Below are positions 38,379-47,584 of a stretch of 64,000 bases of DNA, piece by piece. This stretch comes from Candidatus Baltobacteraceae bacterium (GTDB lineage: Bacteria; Vulcanimicrobiota; Vulcanimicrobiia; Vulcanimicrobiales; Vulcanimicrobiaceae): NCBI GenBank assembly GCA_035502855.1, contig DATJTX010000014.1:1-64000 (forward strand), given 5' to 3'. The notes below the pieces were generated by a model. The model did no database searches. It was not told where the DNA came from and saw nothing but the letters and a program-made list of their open reading frames with translations. The position numbers and the translations under genes were made by a program. The stretch's first letter is position 1; every line of letters begins with the position of its first letter.

Positions 38379-38546
38379 GTGAACGAGCCCGACCCCGCTG
38401 GGAACTCCCTCTCGACGCGTTGCCGTTATTGCGGGTGTGATGAATCGACCAGAAAGCCGGCGGATCCCGCCGAGCGCCGCCACCTGCAAGTCATCGTCGC
38501 GTGCGGTTCTTGCGGGCGCCAATTCACCGTTCTCTCCGCGAACTGA
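38379..38546 (+). CDS. Zinc-ribbon microprotein, 55 aa
   Basis: A short protein with CRYCGC near residue 19 and CGSCGR near residue 45: two CxxC knuckles about 25 residues apart, a typical structural zinc ribbon. GTG 38379 follows GGAGGG. The stop is one base before the ATG of the next gene, so the two are coupled. No further domain is present. Possible roles are RNA/DNA binding or an adaptor function. The product name is a description, not a family identification. Confidence 0.65.
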   Translation: MNEPDPAGNSLSTRCRYCGCDESTRKPADPAERRHLQVIVACGSCGRQFTVLSAN

Positions 38547-38547
38547 T

Positions 38548-39060
38548 ATGCGCGCTGCGATCCTCGCGCTTGCGCTCGGCGCTGCATTTGTGCTTCCCGC
38601 CGCCGCGGCGACGACGCACCCGAAATCGACGCCGACCGCGAAAGCCCTCGTCCCGCATGCAACGCTTCCCAACGTTCCGCTGCACGCGGAATTTACGGTC
38701 GAAGTCAATGCGAAGGGACAAGTCGTGCGCGTACGAACCGCCAAGGGAACCGGCGGCCGCTATCCGTTTTTCAACGCGCAAGTCTACGGAAACGTGCTCC
38801 AGATGTGGATTCGCCATCCCGACGGGAGCGCCGAGGTGGGCATCTATCGCGTGACCTACGATTACGATCCGAAGACGGGGAAAGTGCGGCGCGGCATTGC
38901 ACTGGTACGAGCCGGCGGCAACTGGGGCAACGATAAAGGCGCCGCCACGATGATGATGGAGACGGCCGACCGCGAAGCCCACGAAGGCATGAAGGACCAG
39001 GGGAAGAGTTTGCCGCCGCTCAACGCGATCATTGACTCGACGCCGTCGCCGCACCCATAG
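38548..39060 (+). CDS. Exported hypothetical protein, 170 aa
   Basis: Signal peptide (MRAAILALALGAAFVLPAAAA), then a Thr/Pro/Lys-rich stretch and a domain with LHAEFTVEVNAKGQVVRVR, TGGRYPFFNAQVYGNVLQMWIRHPDGSAEVGIYRVTYDYDP, here noted as consecutive blocks of a beta-rich fold. The C-terminus is helical (ATMMMETADREAHEGM). I do not recognise the family. The position one base after a zinc-ribbon gene and overlapping a second such gene by 29 bases suggests a three-gene unit. Confidence 0.7.
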   Translation: MRAAILALALGAAFVLPAAAATTHPKSTPTAKALVPHATLPNVPLHAEFTVEVNAKGQVVRVRTAKGTGGRYPFFNAQVYGNVLQMWIRHPDGSAEVGIYRVTYDYDPKTGKVRRGIALVRAGGNWGNDKGAATMMMETADREAHEGMKDQGKSLPPLNAIIDSTPSPHP

Positions 39061-39244
39061 AGCGGCGCCGCTTCCCCGCGAGCTCTTTCTCGATCCGGTC
39101 ATCGATCGGGAGCGCAGTTGTACCAGCAAGGACGCCTACCCCAGCGAGGAGCACGCGCGCGCCGCCATGTTGATGAACGGCGTGTCGCTCTCGGTCTATC
39201 GCTGCAGGTACTGCGACATGTGGCATCTCACTAGCCGAACATGA
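39032..39244 (+). CDS. Zinc-knuckle microprotein, 70 aa (TTG start)
   Basis: The C-terminal half has the pattern CTSKDAYPSEEHARAAM...YRCRYCDMWHL: one Cys early, a CxxC and a terminal WHL. This pattern recurs in short zinc-binding proteins of many bacteria. The only possible standard start in frame is TTG 39032, inside the preceding gene. The N-terminus to about residue 25 is Arg-rich and its start is uncertain. The stop overlaps the FAH-fold gene start by 4 bases (ATGA). Function unknown, possibly nucleic-acid binding. Confidence 0.55.
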   Translation: MTRRRRRTHRAAPLPRELFLDPVIDRERSCTSKDAYPSEEHARAAMLMNGVSLSVYRCRYCDMWHLTSRT

Positions 39245-40089
39245 AATTCGTCAGCTTCGTCACGCGCACCGGGACCCTCGCTCCGGGGCTGCTCGAGGGC
39301 GAGTCGATCCGCCGGATCGACGCGCCGTCGATGCGCGAGTACATCGCGCTGCCGGCCGAAAAACGCGCCGCCTCGCACACCGAAGACACGGTCGCCATAC
39401 GCGACGCGCGCCTTGCAGCGCCGGTACAACCGCTTCGCAACATCTTTTGCGTCGGCCGCAACTATCTCGAGCACGCCAAAGAGGGCGCCGCGATCTTCGG
39501 CAAAGAGGTCAAGCTTCCGGACGTTCCGACGTTCTTCACCAAAGCAACGCCGACGACGATCGCCGCTCACGAACAGACGCTTGAGCTGGAAGCGAAGATT
39601 TCGAGCGAATACGATTTCGAAGCGGAGCTCGCGGTGATCATCGGCGCCGAGTGTAAGGACGTGCATGAATCCGACGCGATGAGCGTGATCTTCGGGTACA
39701 CGGCGTTCAACGACGTGACCGCGCGCGATCTCCAGCGCGCACATCTGCAATGGTTCAAAGGCAAGAGTCTCGACCATTGCTCGCCGTACGGGCCGTGGAT
39801 CGTCTCGGCCGACGAAATCGGCGACCCTTCGACGCTCGAAATTCGCTTCCGGCTCAATGGCGTCGAGAAGCAGCACAGCAACACGTCGAAGATGATCTTT
39901 TCGATTCCGCGAGTGATTGCGGAACTCTCCAAGGGCATGACGCTTCTGCCGGGCGACATCATCGCGACCGGCACGCCGGAAGGCGTCGGGTTCGCGCGCA
40001 AGCCTCCCGAGTTTCTCAAGAACGGCGACGTGATGGAAGTCGAAATCGAAAAGATCGGCATCCTTCGCAACACCGTTAGCATCGCCTAA
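39241..40089 (+). CDS. FAH-superfamily hydrolase/isomerase (cytoplasmic)
   Basis: Fumarylacetoacetate-hydrolase-fold enzyme with the complete catalytic region: NIFCVGRNYLEHAKE, EYDFEAELAVIIGAECKDV, GYTAFNDVTARDLQ, KSLDHCSPYGPWIV and PGDIIATGTPEGVGFARKPPEFLKNGD. Metal ligands are the Glu in DFEAEL and the Asp in FNDVTARD. The 282 residues are typical of the 5-oxopent-3-ene / acylpyruvate / oxaloacetate-tautomerase type, and the precise substrate cannot be read. It has no signal, unlike the paralogue at 2.3 kb. It is 48 bases upstream of the transhydrogenase genes. Confidence 0.9.
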   Translation: MKFVSFVTRTGTLAPGLLEGESIRRIDAPSMREYIALPAEKRAASHTEDTVAIRDARLAAPVQPLRNIFCVGRNYLEHAKEGAAIFGKEVKLPDVPTFFTKATPTTIAAHEQTLELEAKISSEYDFEAELAVIIGAECKDVHESDAMSVIFGYTAFNDVTARDLQRAHLQWFKGKSLDHCSPYGPWIVSADEIGDPSTLEIRFRLNGVEKQHSNTSKMIFSIPRVIAELSKGMTLLPGDIIATGTPEGVGFARKPPEFLKNGDVMEVEIEKIGILRNTVSIA

Positions 40090-40137
40090 CAACGCGAGCG
40101 CAGGGTTGCCTCAATCGGCGCGTGAAGGCTAGCCGCC

Positions 40138-41259
40138 ATGATCGTCGCCGTTCCTCGTGAGGCCGCTTCCAACGAGCGCCGCGTGGCGCTGGTTCCGGAG
40201 ACGGTGAAAAGACTGATACAGGCGGGCGGTTCGGTGCGCGTCGAGCGCGGTGCCGGAACTGCGGCCGCCTTTCCCGACGAATTCTACATGCAAGCCGGAG
40301 CGACGATTTCCGATTCGTCGCCCGCGCTCGTCTCCGACGCCGACGTCGTCGTCACCGTCGGTAAGCCCGCGCCCGCCGTGCTTTCCGCGATGCACCGCGA
40401 TGCGATTTTAGTCGGGTTCCTGAATCCGCTCGGCGATCCCGCCTACGTGCAAGAGCTCGCCCAGGCCGGAATTACGGCACTCGCGATGGAGATGATCCCG
40501 CGAATCACGCGCGCCCAGTCGATGGACGCGCTTTCGTCACAAAGCAACATCGCAGGCTACAAAGCGGTGCTTCTGGCCGCGGCGGAATTACCGAAATTCT
40601 TTCCGATGCTCACGACGGCGGCCGGCACGATCCGGCCGGCAAAGGCGCTGATTCTCGGGGCCGGCGTCGCCGGGCTGCAAGCGATCGCGACCGCGCGCCG
40701 CCTCGGTGCGGTGGTCAGCGGCTACGACGTGCGCGCGGTCGTCAAAGAGCAAGTGCAGTCGCTCGGCGCAAGCTTCCTCGAGTTCGATCTCGGCGAGAGC
40801 GCGGAAGGCGCAGGCGGCTACGCAAAGGAGCTCACGCCCGAGCAGCAAGAGCGCCAGCGCGCGTGGATGGTCGAGCAGATCGGTAAGAACGACGTGGTCA
40901 TCACGACCGCACTCGTGCCCGGACGCCGCGCACCGGTACTCGTCAGCGAGGCCGCGGTCGCGGCGATGCAGCCGGGCTCGGTCATCGTCGATATCGCCGC
41001 CGAGGCCGGCGGCAATTGCGCGCTGACCAAAGCCGGCCAGACCGTCATCTCGTCGAACGGCGTGAGCATCATCGGCGCAGTCAATCTGCCCTCGACGATG
41101 CCCTACGACGCTAGTGCGCTCTATTCGCGTAACGTCTACGCGCTGCTCTCGCCTTTCATCAAGAACGGCGCGATCGCACTCGACCCGCAGGACGACGTCA
41201 TCAAGGGCGCATGTGTTGCGCGCGACGGCCGCGCACTGATCGGAGGACCTACTTCGTGA
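40138..41259 (+). CDS. pntAA: NAD(P) transhydrogenase subunit alpha part 1 (NAD-binding)
   Basis: Domain I of the proton-translocating transhydrogenase, which binds NAD(H). Starts MIVAVPREAASNERRVALVPE and has the AlaDH/PNT N-domain, then the Rossmann motif LGAGVAGLQAIATARRLGAVVSGYDVR (in two blocks) and VITTALVPGRRAPVLV. The 373 residues match the split form in which alpha is two polypeptides. Its stop overlaps the pntAB GTG start. The complex uses proton motive force to drive NADH plus NADP+ to NADPH. Confidence 0.95.
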   Translation: MIVAVPREAASNERRVALVPETVKRLIQAGGSVRVERGAGTAAAFPDEFYMQAGATISDSSPALVSDADVVVTVGKPAPAVLSAMHRDAILVGFLNPLGDPAYVQELAQAGITALAMEMIPRITRAQSMDALSSQSNIAGYKAVLLAAAELPKFFPMLTTAAGTIRPAKALILGAGVAGLQAIATARRLGAVVSGYDVRAVVKEQVQSLGASFLEFDLGESAEGAGGYAKELTPEQQERQRAWMVEQIGKNDVVITTALVPGRRAPVLVSEAAVAAMQPGSVIVDIAAEAGGNCALTKAGQTVISSNGVSIIGAVNLPSTMPYDASALYSRNVYALLSPFIKNGAIALDPQDDVIKGACVARDGRALIGGPTS

Positions 41260-41570
41260 CCGACATCAGTCACCTGATCGAACTCCTGACGATCTTCGTA
41301 CTCGCGATCTTCGTCGGCTTCGAAGTGATCTCGAAAGTGCCGACCACGCTGCACACGCCGTTGATGTCGGCGACCAACGCAATTCACGGCATCGTGGTCG
41401 CGGGCGCAATCGTCGCAACCGTGTCGCTGTTCACTCGCGGCGCCGCCGACCCGGGGATGACCGTCATCGCGATCGCCGCGGTCACCCTCGGCGCGATCAA
41501 CGTCTTCGGCGGGTTTTCCGTCACCGAGCGCATGTTGGAGATGTTCCGCGGCAAAGGCGGCGGCAAGTGA
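41256..41570 (+). CDS. pntAB: NAD(P) transhydrogenase subunit alpha part 2 (membrane)
   Basis: A 104-residue membrane protein with three helices, carrying the conserved [23 protein letters not shown] segment (two blocks) of transhydrogenase domain II, and ending [17 protein letters not shown] 41256 overlaps the pntAA stop (GTGA), and its own stop overlaps the pntB GTG. It forms part of the proton channel with PntB. Confidence 0.94.
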   Translation: MTDISHLIELLTIFVLAIFVGFEVISKVPTTLHTPLMSATNAIHGIVVAGAIVATVSLFTRGAADPGMTVIAIAAVTLGAINVFGGFSVTERMLEMFRGKGGGK

Positions 41571-42988
41571 ACCTTACGACCGGCTCAGGCGAGGCGGTTG
41601 CCTCGCTTTTCGACCTGCTCGCGATCGCGCTCTTCATCCTCGGCCTGCACTTCTTGAACACACCGCGGACGGCGCGGTTCGGGAACCGGCTCGCGGCGGT
41701 CGGTATGCTGATCGCGCTCGTCGTCGTGCTGATACAGACGGGCGGCGTCGCCTGGTGGGCGATCGCGATCGGAATTGTCTTGGGCGGTACGATCGGCGTG
41801 GTCGCGGCAATGTGGGTGAAGATGACGGCGATGCCGCAGATGGTCGCGCTCTACAACGGCGCCGGCGGCGGCGCTGCGGCATCGATCGCGGTCGTCGAAT
41901 ATGTCGTCTTCCTGCGCGGCGGCGGCGCGGCACTCGATCCAATCGTCTCCGTTTCGCTCGTGCTCTCGATGATCATCGGATCGATCAGCTTCGCCGGTTC
42001 GATCATCGCATTCCTCAAATTGCAGGAGCTGATGACCGGACGTCCGGTCACCTACCCGGGGCACCAGGTGGTCAACGGGGTCGTCGCGTTGGCCATCGCC
42101 GTGCTCGGGGTCTGGTTCGTCGTGAGCGGCGGAACGCTGCCGATGTGGGGCTTCTTCCTCTTGCTCGCGGCGGCGCTCGCGCTCGGCGTGCTCTTCGTGA
42201 TGCCGATCGGCGGAGCCGACATGCCGGTCGTGATCTCGCTGCTCAACTCGTTCACCGGCGTCGCCGTCGCGATCGCCGGATTCGAGATCGACTCGGAATT
42301 GTTGATCATCTGCGGCGCGCTCGTCGGTGCAAGCGGTACGATTCTAACCGTCGACATGAGCAAAGCGATGAATCGTTCGCTCACCAACGTGCTCTTCAGC
42401 GCGTTTGGTTCGGCCGGCGGCTCGGAGCCCGCGGCCGCCGCCGGCAGCTCGCCGCAGAACGTGCGCAGCGTGAGCGCCGACGACGTCGCCGTCATGCTCG
42501 CCTACGCGAACAAGGTGATGTTCGTTCCCGGTTACGGCATGGCGGTCGCGCAAGCGCAGCACAGCGTCAAAGCGCTCGCCGATCAACTCGAAAAGCGCGG
42601 CGTCAAGGTGTTCTACGCGATCCATCCGGTCGCGGGTCGCATGCCGGGCCATATGAACGTGCTGCTCGCCGAAGCAAACGTTCCCTACGATCAGCTCCTG
42701 GATCTGGACGCCGCGAACGCCGAGTTCCCGACGACCGATGTGGCACTGGTGATCGGAGCGAACGACGTAACCAATCCGGCGGCGCGCAACATTCCGAGTT
42801 CGCCCATCTACGGAATGCCGATTCTCGACGTCGACAAGGCGGCGAACGTGATCGTGCTCAAGCGTTCGATGCGTTCGGGCTTCGCCGGCATCGACAACCC
42901 GCTCTACGAGATGCCGAATACGGCGATGCTCTTCGGCGACGCGAAGGCATCGGTCGACGCGTTGACCGCGGCGGTCAAGGCTTTGTGA
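41567..42988 (+). CDS. pntB: NAD(P) transhydrogenase subunit beta
   Basis: Membrane domain II (about eight or nine helices, residues 10-270, with [17 protein letters not shown] and [20 protein letters not shown]) followed by the NADP(H)-binding domain III (about 300-473: [65 protein letters not shown]). The 473 residues match PntB. GTG start overlapping pntAB by 4 bases; the stop shares one base with the Rid gene start. Confidence 0.95.
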   Translation: MNLTTGSGEAVASLFDLLAIALFILGLHFLNTPRTARFGNRLAAVGMLIALVVVLIQTGGVAWWAIAIGIVLGGTIGVVAAMWVKMTAMPQMVALYNGAGGGAAASIAVVEYVVFLRGGGAALDPIVSVSLVLSMIIGSISFAGSIIAFLKLQELMTGRPVTYPGHQVVNGVVALAIAVLGVWFVVSGGTLPMWGFFLLLAAALALGVLFVMPIGGADMPVVISLLNSFTGVAVAIAGFEIDSELLIICGALVGASGTILTVDMSKAMNRSLTNVLFSAFGSAGGSEPAAAAGSSPQNVRSVSADDVAVMLAYANKVMFVPGYGMAVAQAQHSVKALADQLEKRGVKVFYAIHPVAGRMPGHMNVLLAEANVPYDQLLDLDAANAEFPTTDVALVIGANDVTNPAARNIPSSPIYGMPILDVDKAANVIVLKRSMRSGFAGIDNPLYEMPNTAMLFGDAKASVDALTAAVKAL

Positions 42989-43356
42989 TGTCCACGCGCC
43001 GCCGTCACATCGACAGCGGAAGCGTATGGGAGGCGCGCGTCGGATATTCGCGCGCGGTACGGTTCGGGGATTTCGTCGCCGTTTCGGGCACGACCAGCGA
43101 CGGACCCGACGCGTACATTCAAGCCAAGGGTGCCATCGCGCGCATCGAGCGCGCGCTCGAGGAAGCGGGCGCATCGCTCGACGACGTGGTGCGCACGCGT
43201 ATGTACGTGGTGAACATCGACGACTGGGAACTGGTGGCCAAAGCCCATCACGAGGCATTCGCCGACATCCGGCCGGCCGCAACGATGGTCGAGGTGACGC
43301 GGCTCATCGCGCCGCACCTGCTGGTGGAGATCGAGGTCGAGGCGCACATCGGATGA
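42988..43356 (+). CDS. Rid-family (YjgF/YER057c/UK114) protein
   Basis: A small (122-residue) Rid-fold protein: [43 protein letters not shown] and [22 protein letters not shown]. RidA-type members hydrolyse reactive enamines/imines from PLP enzymes; this opening is typical of a divergent Rid subgroup. It starts at ATG 42988 (TGATG overlap with pntB) and overlaps the GH92 gene by 4 bases, so it is in the transhydrogenase transcript. The substrate is unknown. Confidence 0.88.
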   Translation: MSTRRRHIDSGSVWEARVGYSRAVRFGDFVAVSGTTSDGPDAYIQAKGAIARIERALEEAGASLDDVVRTRMYVVNIDDWELVAKAHHEAFADIRPAATMVEVTRLIAPHLLVEIEVEAHIG

Positions 43357-46300
43357 TTCCGACCACTCCTCCCGCGATCGTCGACACGTTCATCGGAACG
43401 TCGGGAACGCAGATCGGCGGCCCGATCGACACGTTTCCCGGCGCCGACATGCCGTTCGGCATGATCCAATGGAGTCCCGACACGCCCTCGCAAAACGCGG
43501 GCGGCGGCTACGAATATACCGACAAGAGGATCACCGGTTTTAGTCTGACGCACCTGAGCGGACCGGGCTGCTCGGTCTTCGGCGACTTCGCGATGCTGCC
43601 GACGATCGGAACGATCGGCGTTCCCGCAACCACGAGCCAGCCGTTCTCCCACGCGACCGAGAGCGCGGGACCGGGTTATTACGCCGTCTCCGTGGGTTCA
43701 CCGGCGATTCGCGTCGCGCTCACAGTCACCGACCGGACGGGCCTGGGTTCGTTCACGTTTCCGCCGACCGCGCAGGCCAACATTGTGGTCAACCCGGCCT
43801 CGAACCAAGCCGGCGTCGACGACGCGTCGATCCGCGTCGTCGGTTCGAACGAGATCGAAGGATCCGCAACGAGCGGGTATTTCTGCGGGATGCCCGACCG
43901 GTATACGGTCTACTATGTTGCGCGCTTCGACCGGCCGTTCGCGGAATCGGGTGTACTGAACGACGGCCGAGGGCCGCACGCCGCCGCCTGGCTACGCTTC
44001 GATACGACGCATAATCCGCTCGTGCGCGCGCAGGTCGCGCTCTCGTTCGTCGACCAGCAGGGCGCTCTCGACAACCTTGCCGCCGAAGCCAAAAGCTGGG
44101 ACGTCGTGACCGTTCGCAATGCAGCGCTGGCGGCGTGGCAAAACATGCTCTCGCGCATACAGATCACCGGCGGCACCGCCAGCGACCGGCAGCAGTTCTA
44201 CACCGCGCTGTATCACACGATGCTGCATCCCAACCTGATCAGCGACGCCGACGGCCGCTATCGCGGCTTCGACGGAAACGTGCATCAGGTGCAAAAGGGT
44301 CATGCCGAATACGCCAATTACTCCGACTGGGACATCTACCGCACCGAGATGCCGCTGATCGCGCTGCTCGTTCCCGATCGCGCCAGCGACATGCTGCAGT
44401 CGTTGGTCGACGCCTACGCCCAGAGCGGCGCTCTTCCGCGCTGGGCGCTGGTCAATTCACCTACCAGCGTCATGGGCGGCGATTCGGTCGATCCCGTAAT
44501 CGCCGGCGGATACGCGTTCGGCGCGCACGACTTCGACGTACGCACCGCGCTCGCGGCGATGGTCAAAGGTGCGACCGCTACGACCGGGCCGCCCGCCTAC
44601 GGCTGGTACATCGAACGCCCGGAATCCGCGCTCTATCAGCGGCTCGGTTACATTCCGAATCTCTACACGACCTCGGTCTCGCCGGTGCCCAACGGCGCGT
44701 CGGAAACGCTCGAGTACGCGCTCGACGATGCTTCGATCGCTGCGTTCGCGCGCTCGCTGGGCGATATCGCGACCTATCAACGCTTTCTCCCGCGCGCCTC
44801 GAATTGGGCGAATCTCTTCGATGTGCAAACCGGCTGGATCGCGCCGCGTGACGGCGAGGGCGCGTTCGAGCAGACACCGATCGGCGAGAACGGACAGAGC
44901 GGTTTCCAAGAAGGCAATGCCGCCCAGTACACCTGGATGGTGCCGCAAGACCTCCCCGATCTGATCCGCGGCATGGGCGGCGCGCCGGCGGCGGTCGCCA
45001 AACTCGACGCCTTCTTTTCGCAATTGAATGCGGACGAAGATAAACCGTATGCGTGGATGGGCAACGAGCCGAGCCTCGGGTCGCCGTGGACTCTCTTGAG
45101 CGCGGGCGAACCGTGGCGCGCACAGTCGATCGTGCGGTCGGTGATGACGACGCTCTATAACGATACGCCGGAAGGCATTCCCGGCAACGACGATCTCGGC
45201 ACGATGAGCGCGTGGTACGTCTGGTGCGCGCTCGGTCTTTACCCGCAATTTCCGGCGATGCGGCAGCTCGACGTCGGCAGCCCGCTCTTCCCGCACATCG
45301 CGATCGAGCCGCCCAGCGGTCCGCACATCACGATCGATGCTCCGGCTGCAGCCGACGACGCGCCTTACGTGAACGCGCTTTCGGTCAACGGGCGCGCAAC
45401 CCAACACACCTGGATCGCCCTACCGTGGGCCGGCAACCTGCATCTCGCGTTCCGCCTATCCGCAACGCCAAATCGTTCGTGGGGAACGGCGCCCGCCGAT
45501 GCGCCGCCGCCGTTTGCGCGATCGCCTGTTGCCTTCCCTCCGTCGACACCCGTGCGCATGACGGTATCCGATGCCGCCGTCGCGCTGACGCCTGGCGGCA
45601 GCAACGCATCGGTAACCGTGACGTTTGAAAACACCGGTGCGACGCCGGCGTCGGTAACGTGGAGACTAGCAACGCAAGCCGGGCTCTCGGTCACACCGCC
45701 GGCGGGAACGCTCACACTGGACGGTCATGCGCGGCACGGCGTTTCGCTCGTCATGGCGGCGGGAGCCGGCGGACTCTATGACGTCGATATCACCGCGGTC
45801 GACGATCGCGGTGCGCAGCTGCAACCGGCGAGCGTCGACGTACGAGCGCAGCAGGACGGCGACGTGCTGCCGCTCGCATGGATCGCGAACCGCTTCGACG
45901 ATACCGTGATGCCGTACGACCCGCGCACCGGCGGTTTAGGCGCACCGATAAGCGTAGGCGACGAACCGCGCGACGGCGTTCTCACGCCCGACGATCGCCG
46001 TTACTTTATCGCCGACCGCGCCGCCAAGTCGGTAAGCGTGATCGATACGGTCGCCGGCCGCGTCATCGCGACGGTTGCGGTTGGAAACTCGCCCAACGGG
46101 ACCGCGATCACGCCGGACGGCACGACGGTCTGGATCGCCAATTACGACGACGGCACGATCCAGCCGATCGACACGCGCACGCTGCGCGCCGGAAAACCGC
46201 TCGCGGTCGGCAGCGGACCGCGTTCGATCGCGATCGCGCCGGACGGCTCGCGCCTCTACGTCAGCGACCAAGGCGCGAACGCGATCGTGCCGGTCGACCT

Positions 46301-46748
46301 GCGCACGATGAGCACACTGACGCCGATTCCGGTAGGGGAGCGGCCGGCCGGAATCGCGCTCTCCCCGAACGGCCGGACGCTCTATGTCGCCGATAACGGC
46401 AGCAATGACGTCAGCGTCGTCGATCTGACGAGCGGTCGCGTCATCGCGCAGGTGCCGGTCGGGGTCGAGCCGCAAACCGTCGCGGTCGATCCGAGTGGTA
46501 CGCTCGCCTATGTGACGAATTATGCGACGACCACGCTCACGCCGATCGATCTCGCGACCAATACGGCGCAGCCGGCCATCACCGTCGGCGGACAGCCCTT
46601 CGACGTGCAGTGGCTGCGCGACGGCTCCGCCGCGCTGGTGATCCTGCACCGCGACAACGCACTGGTGCGGGTCGATCGCGACGGCCGTGCGGCGGCGCCG
46701 CTTTTTCTCGGCGCCGGCGGCGCCTACACGATCGCCATCCCCCATTAA
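43353..46748 (+). CDS. GH92 alpha-mannosidase fused to a YVTN beta-propeller
   Basis: 1131 residues. The N-terminal part ([28 protein letters not shown]) and the (alpha/alpha)6 domain (about 280-690) are GH92: [17 protein letters not shown], and the catalytic-base region [24 protein letters not shown] with both Asp residues. GH92 enzymes are calcium-dependent exo-alpha-mannosidases. Next is a NEW3-like beta-sandwich (about 740-830; [19 protein letters not shown]). Seven blades of about 42 residues follow (about 835-1131) with YVTN signatures ([34 protein letters not shown]). There is no signal peptide at ATG 43353, although GH92 enzymes are mostly secreted. It overlaps the Rid gene by 4 bases and is 5 bases from the next gene. 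Confidence 0.88.
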   Translation: MIPTTPPAIVDTFIGTSGTQIGGPIDTFPGADMPFGMIQWSPDTPSQNAGGGYEYTDKRITGFSLTHLSGPGCSVFGDFAMLPTIGTIGVPATTSQPFSHATESAGPGYYAVSVGSPAIRVALTVTDRTGLGSFTFPPTAQANIVVNPASNQAGVDDASIRVVGSNEIEGSATSGYFCGMPDRYTVYYVARFDRPFAESGVLNDGRGPHAAAWLRFDTTHNPLVRAQVALSFVDQQGALDNLAAEAKSWDVVTVRNAALAAWQNMLSRIQITGGTASDRQQFYTALYHTMLHPNLISDADGRYRGFDGNVHQVQKGHAEYANYSDWDIYRTEMPLIALLVPDRASDMLQSLVDAYAQSGALPRWALVNSPTSVMGGDSVDPVIAGGYAFGAHDFDVRTALAAMVKGATATTGPPAYGWYIERPESALYQRLGYIPNLYTTSVSPVPNGASETLEYALDDASIAAFARSLGDIATYQRFLPRASNWANLFDVQTGWIAPRDGEGAFEQTPIGENGQSGFQEGNAAQYTWMVPQDLPDLIRGMGGAPAAVAKLDAFFSQLNADEDKPYAWMGNEPSLGSPWTLLSAGEPWRAQSIVRSVMTTLYNDTPEGIPGNDDLGTMSAWYVWCALGLYPQFPAMRQLDVGSPLFPHIAIEPPSGPHITIDAPAAADDAPYVNALSVNGRATQHTWIALPWAGNLHLAFRLSATPNRSWGTAPADAPPPFARSPVAFPPSTPVRMTVSDAAVALTPGGSNASVTVTFENTGATPASVTWRLATQAGLSVTPPAGTLTLDGHARHGVSLVMAAGAGGLYDVDITAVDDRGAQLQPASVDVRAQQDGDVLPLAWIANRFDDTVMPYDPRTGGLGAPISVGDEPRDGVLTPDDRRYFIADRAAKSVSVIDTVAGRVIATVAVGNSPNGTAITPDGTTVWIANYDDGTIQPIDTRTLRAGKPLAVGSGPRSIAIAPDGSRLYVSDQGANAIVPVDLRTMSTLTPIPVGERPAGIALSPNGRTLYVADNGSNDVSVVDLTSGRVIAQVPVGVEPQTVAVDPSGTLAYVTNYATTTLTPIDLATNTAQPAITVGGQPFDVQWLRDGSAALVILHRDNALVRVDRDGRAAAPLFLGAGGAYTIAIPH

Positions 46749-46753
46749 CCGCG

Positions 46754-47572
46754 ATGTCGCTCAAACTCCACCGGTATCTGCGGCGCATCCGTTACGGCGG
46801 ACCGCTTTCACCCACCCGCACGACGCTCCACAATTTGCACCGAGCGCATCTGCTCGCGATTCCGTTCGAGAATATCGACGTGCAGCTCGGCCTCGTGCCG
46901 CCGATCGAGCACGACGCCATTTTCGAAAAGATCGTCCTACGCGAGCGCGGCGGCTGGTGTTTCGAGCACAACCTGCTCTTCGCGTGGGTTTTGCGCCAGA
47001 TCGGCCTACGCGTCGACGTGATCGGTGCAACCGTCGGCCGCACCAAGCCGGTGGAGGGCACGCCGATCAACCACGTTGCGCTCTTCGTGCATCTCGACGA
47101 GCCGTATCTGGCCGACGTGGGTTTCGGTAACGGATTCTTGAATCCGACGCCGCTCCAAGAAGGAACGTTCAACGACGGGCGCTTCGATTTCAAGCTGACC
47201 AATCACGGGAAATTCTGGCGCTTCTACAATCATCGCGAAAACGGAGCCACCTATGATTTCAGCGGCGATAACGCCGGCGCCGAGACGATCGAAGCCGCGA
47301 ACCGAAGCCTGGCAACGACCAGCGAATCGCCCTTCGTCCAGACGCTGGTCTGCGCGCAGCTGCGCGAGGACGGCATGGTGACGTTGACCAATGCCGCGCT
47401 GCGCATCTTCTCGCCGAAGCAGATGAACGAAGAGTCCGCGTCGTCGCACGAGTCCTTCACGCGCATTCTACGCGAGTATTTCGCCCTGAAGATCGATCGC
47501 AGCGAAGCCCTGTGGACCCGCGTGGCCGACCAGCACAAGCGCTGGCTGCGTAAAAAGATCAGGGGGTTCTGA
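46754..47572 (+). CDS. Arylamine N-acetyltransferase
   Basis: Acetyl-CoA-dependent N-acetyltransferase of the NAT family. Catalytic triad complete: Cys in RERGGWCFEHNLLF (about residue 72), His in PINHVALFVHL and Asp in YLADVGFGNGF. RAHLLAIPFENIDVQLG near residue 35 is also typical. The 272 residues are the usual length. ATG 46754 is 5 bases after the GH92 stop, making it the last gene of the plus-strand run. The physiological acceptor is unknown. Confidence 0.94.
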   Translation: MSLKLHRYLRRIRYGGPLSPTRTTLHNLHRAHLLAIPFENIDVQLGLVPPIEHDAIFEKIVLRERGGWCFEHNLLFAWVLRQIGLRVDVIGATVGRTKPVEGTPINHVALFVHLDEPYLADVGFGNGFLNPTPLQEGTFNDGRFDFKLTNHGKFWRFYNHRENGATYDFSGDNAGAETIEAANRSLATTSESPFVQTLVCAQLREDGMVTLTNAALRIFSPKQMNEESASSHESFTRILREYFALKIDRSEALWTRVADQHKRWLRKKIRGF

Positions 47573-47584
47573 GCACCACCGGCG

